A DNA stretch of 26,908 nucleotides from Sulfurimonas sp. (GTDB lineage: Bacteria > Campylobacterota > Campylobacteria > Campylobacterales > Sulfurimonadaceae), in contig NZ_JALNZY010000023.1 of assembly GCF_023229105.1 (NCBI RefSeq), positions 1 to 26,908 on the forward strand, in the 5' to 3' direction. Shown here piece after piece: positions 22,350-26,908 of the stretch. The notes under the pieces were generated by a model. The model was not told the DNA's origin. It saw nothing but the letters and a program-made list of their open reading frames with translations, and did not search any database. The position numbers were made by a program, and so were the translations under genes. Every line of letters starts with the position of its first letter. Within the stretch, counting starts at the first letter, position 1.

Positions 22350-24938
22350 ATGCATAATCTAAATCTTAAGTCAAAACTTTTTATTTTGTCTACACTTCCC
22401 ATGATTGTCATTTTTATACTTTCGACTATGATTTTTGTGGAGATATTTAAAAAAAAACAAAATCTTGAACTTACAAGAAAGCACATAGACAACGCGGTAA
22501 CAATCTCAAAATTTATTCACTTACTACAACTCGAGAGAGCTATTAACACAGAGCTAGCAGCAGATGAGATGAGCAGTAAAAAAGAGAAACTTACTTCCAT
22601 AAAAAAAGAGTTAGACGTACTACTAAAAAACAGCACTATAGACAACAATAAAGCTCTCTTAAATCGACTTAAAAAGGAAAGAAATTCTTTAGATATAAAC
22701 AGCCTTACAATCAACGAAATTGAAGAGTTTTACTCTTTGACAATCTCCATGCTTGTTGATATCATAAACACTATTCCAAACTCTATGAACGATCTTCAAA
22801 ACAGAAACTATATACAAGCCTATACACATCTTATTCTCATGAAAGAGTCACTTGGAAAAACAAGAGCCGTTCTCAATAAATCTTTCATAAAAAAAGAGTT
22901 TCAAGACGATGATTTTGCAAGATTGAGCGAATTTTTAAAAACATATCATATTGCTCAAAAGAGATTTGAAAATATTCTGTCTGATTATGATGATTTTTTT
23001 TATTTTTATAAAAAATCTCTAAACGATGAAAAAAATAAAGAAACTTTTGAGATTATTAATTTTGTATTGAACAACAAAGAAAACTTAAAATTTGAGAATC
23101 TCTCTCATGTATGGTTTGAAAAAGTTACACATACTATAGACACTTTAAAAAAAGTAGAAAATGTGCTGTTTATCAATGTTATAAACCTATTAGAAAAAAA
23201 ACAAAAATCGAATTTTCATGAGATGATTTTAGTTCTTACTTTTTTAATCATCAGCATAATAGCACTTATTTTTCAAGCAATTACAATCATAAGAGAAATA
23301 TTAACTTCCACAAACTTCCTTGAGTCAAATCTCTCAAAATCAACATCTCTTCTGCAACAGTACAAATCAGCAGTTGATGAGAGTGCGATAGTTTCAAAAA
23401 CCGACAAAGATGGCATCATAACCTATGTAAATGAAAAATTTTGCAAAATCAACGGCTATGCAGAGAGTGAACTCTTAGGTAAGCCTCACAATATTATAAA
23501 ACACCCAGATATGCCTAAAGAAATTTTTGCAGATTTATGGCAAACGATTAAACACTTAAAACAGCCCTGGGTAGGCGATATCAAAAATCTTAAAAAAGAC
23601 GGCACTGCTTATTGGGCAAAGACATTTATAAAACCCATTTTAGATGCAAATGATAATGTTATAGAGTTTATTGCGATACGAACAGATATTACTCAGATTA
23701 TAGAACAAAGACTTATATTTGAGAGTATCGCCAACACAGATACGCTTACAAACTATGCGAACAGATATAAATTAAACAAAGATATTGATGAGAAACACAA
23801 CCTCTCAATTGCTCTTTTTAACATAGATAACTTTAGAGAGCTAAACGACTTTTATGGGCATTCATTTGGAGATAGCGTTATAAAATCCGTAGCAGATAAA
23901 ATCTATAACTTTATCTCAAGAGATAAGAGGCTCTCTTTTTACAGACTTCAAGGAGATGAGTTTGCTCTTCTTGCAACGGAGTATGAAAAAGATCTTTTTA
24001 TCTATAAATGCAGAGATGTTTTACTACTAATCAAAGAAGATCTAACTATTAAAAACGAAAAAATTATACTCTCTTGCAGTTGCGGCATCGCTTTTGAAGA
24101 CAAAAGTCATCTTTTACCTAAAGCAGATATGGCACTTAAAATTGCAAAACAACAAAATAGTGACTTCATCGTCTATAGTGATGAAATCAGTCTAAACAGC
24201 AAATATGAAAACAATATAAACTGTACAAAAAAATTAGTAACAGCCCTGCAAAACAATCAAATGACCACTTTTTATCAACCCATTGTAAATAATACCACCC
24301 TAAAGTTTGAAAAGTATGAAGCTCTCATTAGAATGATAGATGAAGACAGCACTATTATTTCTCCATTTTACTTTTTAGATATAGCAAAAAAAACAAAAAA
24401 GTATTTTGATATTACAAAAATCGTAATTGCACAATCTTTTGAAATGTTTAAAGATAAAGAAGCTGAATTTTCCGTTAATTTATCTATTGTGGACATACTT
24501 GAGCCTGAGATTGTTAAGTATATTTTGATGATGTTAGAAAAATATAACATTGGTTCAAAAGTTGTATTTGAGATAGTTGAATCAGAATATATTGAAAATT
24601 TTCAAACAGTCATAAACTTTATAGATGATGTTAAAAGATATGGTTGCAAGATAGCCATTGATGATTTTGGAACAGGATACAGCAACTTTGAATACCTTAT
24701 AAAAATAAAAGCTGACTACTTAAAAATAGATGGCTCGCTTATAAAAAACATTGATACAGACAAAAATGCTTTTTTAGTAGTCTCTACAATTGTAGAGTTT
24801 TCTAAAAAACTAGGTATGCAAACTATAGCGGAGTTTGTAGAAAATGAAGCAATTTTTAAGATAGTAAAAGAGTTGGGAATTGACTACTCCCAAGGATATT
24901 ATTTTTCAGCACCACAAGAAAAATTAATTGCTTATTAA
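22350..24938 (+). CDS. membrane c-di-GMP phosphodiesterase: NIT-like sensor, PAS, degenerate GGDEF, EAL
   Basis: An 862-residue inner-membrane sensor. Helix 1 (10-32) and helix 2 (292-314) bracket a periplasmic, all-helical NIT-like domain with HLLQLERAINTEL (57-69) and AYTHLILMKESLGKTRAVLN (157-176). Then comes a PAS domain (335-450) with FCKINGYAESELLGKPHN and IIKHPDMPKEIFADLW. The GGDEF domain (460-610) reads LQGDEF at its signature (534-538), lacking the first Gly; Asp493 of the metal site is present. The EAL domain (640-860) has every catalytic residue: Glu657 (EAL), Asn710, Glu741, Asp771-Asp772 (DDFGTGYS), Lys792 and Glu828. It therefore most likely degrades c-di-GMP, with the GGDEF domain silent or GTP-sensing. 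It is followed 27 bp later by a chemoreceptor with the same type of sensor domain, in one operon. Confidence 0.9.
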   Translation: MHNLNLKSKLFILSTLPMIVIFILSTMIFVEIFKKKQNLELTRKHIDNAVTISKFIHLLQLERAINTELAADEMSSKKEKLTSIKKELDVLLKNSTIDNNKALLNRLKKERNSLDINSLTINEIEEFYSLTISMLVDIINTIPNSMNDLQNRNYIQAYTHLILMKESLGKTRAVLNKSFIKKEFQDDDFARLSEFLKTYHIAQKRFENILSDYDDFFYFYKKSLNDEKNKETFEIINFVLNNKENLKFENLSHVWFEKVTHTIDTLKKVENVLFINVINLLEKKQKSNFHEMILVLTFLIISIIALIFQAITIIREILTSTNFLESNLSKSTSLLQQYKSAVDESAIVSKTDKDGIITYVNEKFCKINGYAESELLGKPHNIIKHPDMPKEIFADLWQTIKHLKQPWVGDIKNLKKDGTAYWAKTFIKPILDANDNVIEFIAIRTDITQIIEQRLIFESIANTDTLTNYANRYKLNKDIDEKHNLSIALFNIDNFRELNDFYGHSFGDSVIKSVADKIYNFISRDKRLSFYRLQGDEFALLATEYEKDLFIYKCRDVLLLIKEDLTIKNEKIILSCSCGIAFEDKSHLLPKADMALKIAKQQNSDFIVYSDEISLNSKYENNINCTKKLVTALQNNQMTTFYQPIVNNTTLKFEKYEALIRMIDEDSTIISPFYFLDIAKKTKKYFDITKIVIAQSFEMFKDKEAEFSVNLSIVDILEPEIVKYILMMLEKYNIGSKVVFEIVESEYIENFQTVINFIDDVKRYGCKIAIDDFGTGYSNFEYLIKIKADYLKIDGSLIKNIDTDKNAFLVVSTIVEFSKKLGMQTIAEFVENEAIFKIVKELGIDYSQGYYFSAPQEKLIAY

Positions 24939-24965
24939 TTTACAAAATAAAGAAGGAAGAAAGTT

Positions 24966-26908
24966 ATGAAAAATTTAAGTATTAAAGCAAGATTAATGGT
25001 GTTGGCACTTGTGCCAATAATGATTATCATTGCTCTCTCTACAGGAAAAATAATCTTTGACATGGGGATAAAAGAGAATTTAGTTCTGACAGAACATCGT
25101 ATTCAAGAGGTAGTATCTTTAGCGAATGTTATTCACTGCTTACAGATAGAAAGAGGACTTAGTGTAGGATTTGTTTCTTCAAGAGGAAGTAAAAACGCTG
25201 ATAAACTCTCTGAAATCAGAAGTAAAGTAGATAATAAAATAAATGAAATGAAAACCATTTACACTCAAACGAATGGTAATATCTCTGTTTTAAACGGTCT
25301 AAGTAAACTCTTTGAAAAAAGAAGTTTTATAGACTCTCTTAACATTAACGAATCAGAAATTGGTTCATACTATGCAAAAAATATAGAAACTATGTTAATG
25401 GCTGCGGTTAGGGTTCCATCTTTTATGGATGATAAAGATAGTAGAAATACAGCTCAAGCATATACGCATCTAGCTTATGCGAAAGAGAATTTAGGTAGGA
25501 TAAGAGCAACTTTGAATGGAGCTTTTACCAAAGACAACTTTTTGCAAGATAGATACTTTACTTTTGCTGCGGTAGTTGATGCTTATACTATAAACACTAA
25601 ACAGTTTAAAATGTTGGCATCACAAGAGCTATTGGATTTTTACAAAAATACCTTTAAAGGTGGAGCAGTCGAAAAAACATTTGTGATGATAGAAGTGGCA
25701 AAAGCAAAAGGGATGAGAGGAGAGTTTGGAGTTGATGCAGATGTTTGGTTTACACATGTAACAGCTTCTATAGACATGCTTAGAGATGTGGAGCTTGAAC
25801 TTTACAAGCATATTCATAATGTCATAGATGAAAAAATAAAAGAAGCATCCCTTAACATTACGATGTTAACAACAGGGCTTATAGTAGGCATTATAGTTTT
25901 TGCTTTGATTATACTCTATCTTATTAAATTTTCTGTAAGCAACCCGATAGAACGTTTTAAGGTTACACTTATAAACATTGGAAATAGCCATAATCTAACT
26001 ATTAAAGCCGATGAAGATGCTCCTCTTGAGCTCTCACAAATGGCAAGCGGATTTAACTCTCTCATAAGTACCCTACGAGACCTTATAGAGACTTCAAAAC
26101 AATCCTCAAGCGAAAATGCTTCTATCTCTCATGAACTCTCCACCACTGCAATGGGTGTTGGAGAAAATGTGGAGAAATCTGTTTTAGTAATTGATGAAGC
26201 TACTAAAAAAGCAACCAGCATCAAAGATGAGATAGCTCAAGCAGTAAAAGATGCCCAAAAAAGCAAAAAAGAGGTACTAAGAGCAAATGATAATCTTAAC
26301 CTCGCAAGAGATGAAATAGTTGCACTTACACACAAAGTACAAGGCTCAGCTGAGCTTGAAGTTGAACTCTCACAAAGAATGCAAACACTCTCAAGTGAAG
26401 CAAACGAGGTAAAAAATGTTCTCGAGATTATCTCAGACATTGCAGACCAAACAAACCTTCTTGCACTAAATGCGGCAATAGAAGCAGCCCGCGCAGGTGA
26501 GCATGGACGCGGATTTGCCGTTGTTGCCGATGAAGTAAGAAAACTAGCAGAGAGAACTCAAAAAAGTCTTACGGAGATAAATGCGACTATCAATGTTATA
26601 GTCCAATCTATTGTAGATGTTAGCACACAGATGAACTCTAACTCAGAGGGTATTCAAAAACTCTCAGAGGATGCAAGTGAGGTTGAAGTTAAAATAAACG
26701 AAAGTGTTGCAATAGTAAAAGATGCTGTTAAAGCAAGTGATAAAACCGTTAGTGACTTTGAGAAGACGGGAAGAGATGTCGATTTTATCGTCTCTCAAGT
26801 CTCAGAGATAAATACAATCTCTTCTAATAACGCAAGAAATGTAGAAGAAATTGCAGCGGCAGCAGAGCATCTTAACTCTATGACGGATGAGCTTCATGCG
26901 AAGCTAGA
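24966..26908 (+). CDS. methyl-accepting chemotaxis protein with NIT-like sensor domain, 3' end cut by the window
   Basis: The frame opens with ATG at 24966 after AAGGAAG and stays open to the window end, about 647 codons. Helix 1 (about 9-30) and helix 2 (about 297-320) enclose a periplasmic NIT-like domain with HCLQIERGLSVGFVSSRGS and AYTHLAYAKENLGRIRATLN. A HAMP-like segment (NPIERFKVTLINIGN onward, about 325-375) leads to the coiled-coil signalling domain. The hairpin tip, from DQTNLLALNAAIEAARAG to VVADEVRKLAERT (about 494-531), is the part that docks CheA and CheW. The sensor should recognise a small anion such as nitrate or nitrite, if NIT domains here behave as described elsewhere; the true ligand is unknown. 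The end of the gene, including any CheR-binding tail, is not in the window. Confidence 0.93.
   Translation, partial: MKNLSIKARLMVLALVPIMIIIALSTGKIIFDMGIKENLVLTEHRIQEVVSLANVIHCLQIERGLSVGFVSSRGSKNADKLSEIRSKVDNKINEMKTIYTQTNGNISVLNGLSKLFEKRSFIDSLNINESEIGSYYAKNIETMLMAAVRVPSFMDDKDSRNTAQAYTHLAYAKENLGRIRATLNGAFTKDNFLQDRYFTFAAVVDAYTINTKQFKMLASQELLDFYKNTFKGGAVEKTFVMIEVAKAKGMRGEFGVDADVWFTHVTASIDMLRDVELELYKHIHNVIDEKIKEASLNITMLTTGLIVGIIVFALIILYLIKFSVSNPIERFKVTLINIGNSHNLTIKADEDAPLELSQMASGFNSLISTLRDLIETSKQSSSENASISHELSTTAMGVGENVEKSVLVIDEATKKATSIKDEIAQAVKDAQKSKKEVLRANDNLNLARDEIVALTHKVQGSAELEVELSQRMQTLSSEANEVKNVLEIISDIADQTNLLALNAAIEAARAGEHGRGFAVVADEVRKLAERTQKSLTEINATINVIVQSIVDVSTQMNSNSEGIQKLSEDASEVEVKINESVAIVKDAVKASDKTVSDFEKTGRDVDFIVSQVSEINTISSNNARNVEEIAAAAEHLNSMTDELHAKL

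Noticed and set aside
1..26908. tRNA, rRNA, insertion sequence, prophage or CRISPR array
   Set aside because: No cloverleaf-like sequence, transposase, terminal repeats or regularly spaced long repeats were recognised; genes fill almost all of the window.

Overview
The window looks like an AT-rich chromosomal segment from a member of the Campylobacterota (formerly Epsilonproteobacteria), most likely Sulfurimonas or a close relative. This rests on the gene content: a Sec-exported nitrous oxide reductase with a C-terminal cytochrome c domain, a cyanobacterial-type (group 2) uptake [NiFe] hydrogenase, an MlaA-MlaC-MMPL lipid cluster with recR and mltA, and many sensors with nitrate/nitrite-type (NIT) domains. 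The species call is inference, because no rRNA or other marker gene is present.

Layout. (1) 1-3692, plus strand: three genes of storage alpha-glucan metabolism. They are a 5'-truncated GT35 glucan phosphorylase-like protein, a DUF4912 protein and a GH57 branching enzyme. (2) 3698-7595, minus strand: a membrane-anchored cytochrome c followed by nosZ. NosZ stops 5 bp from the stop of the GH57 gene, so the two blocks are convergent. (3) 7742-12338, minus strand: a three-gene hydrogenase operon with overlapping stop and start codons. Its small subunit is fused to a complete FAD/NAD(P) oxidoreductase plus a BFD-type [2Fe-2S] domain. It is followed by the large subunit and its maturation protease. 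(4) 12406-15069, minus strand: a bifunctional GH17-GT2 membrane glucan synthase resembling NdvB. (5) 15138-20683, minus strand: a tight operon mltA-recR-mlaA-mlaC-MMPL transporter for envelope maintenance and lipid traffic. (6) 20759-21883, plus strand: dnaJ, divergent from mltA. (7) 21959-26908: a small XRE-type repressor on the minus strand, divergent from a c-di-GMP phosphodiesterase (NIT-PAS-GGDEF-EAL) and a chemoreceptor cut by the window end. The intergenic space between repressor and phosphodiesterase holds a symmetric array of TAATATTA boxes and an 18-bp perfect palindrome.

How the genes fit together. H2 oxidation in the cytoplasm by the hydrogenase could feed NAD(P)H for carbon fixation, and N2O serves as a periplasmic electron acceptor. 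The carbon fixed can be stored as branched glucan, and the last two genes would match motility or attachment to one shared chemical cue.

Most notable observations: the one-polypeptide FAD-BFD-HupS hydrogenase; a glucan phosphorylase homologue in which the usual pyridoxal-phosphate lysine is serine; a nosZ locus lacking the usual nosDFYL maturation genes; the paired sensors with the same NIT domain; and the operator-like array upstream of them. No rRNA, tRNA, insertion sequence, prophage gene or CRISPR array was seen. No gap between genes exceeds 150 bp.
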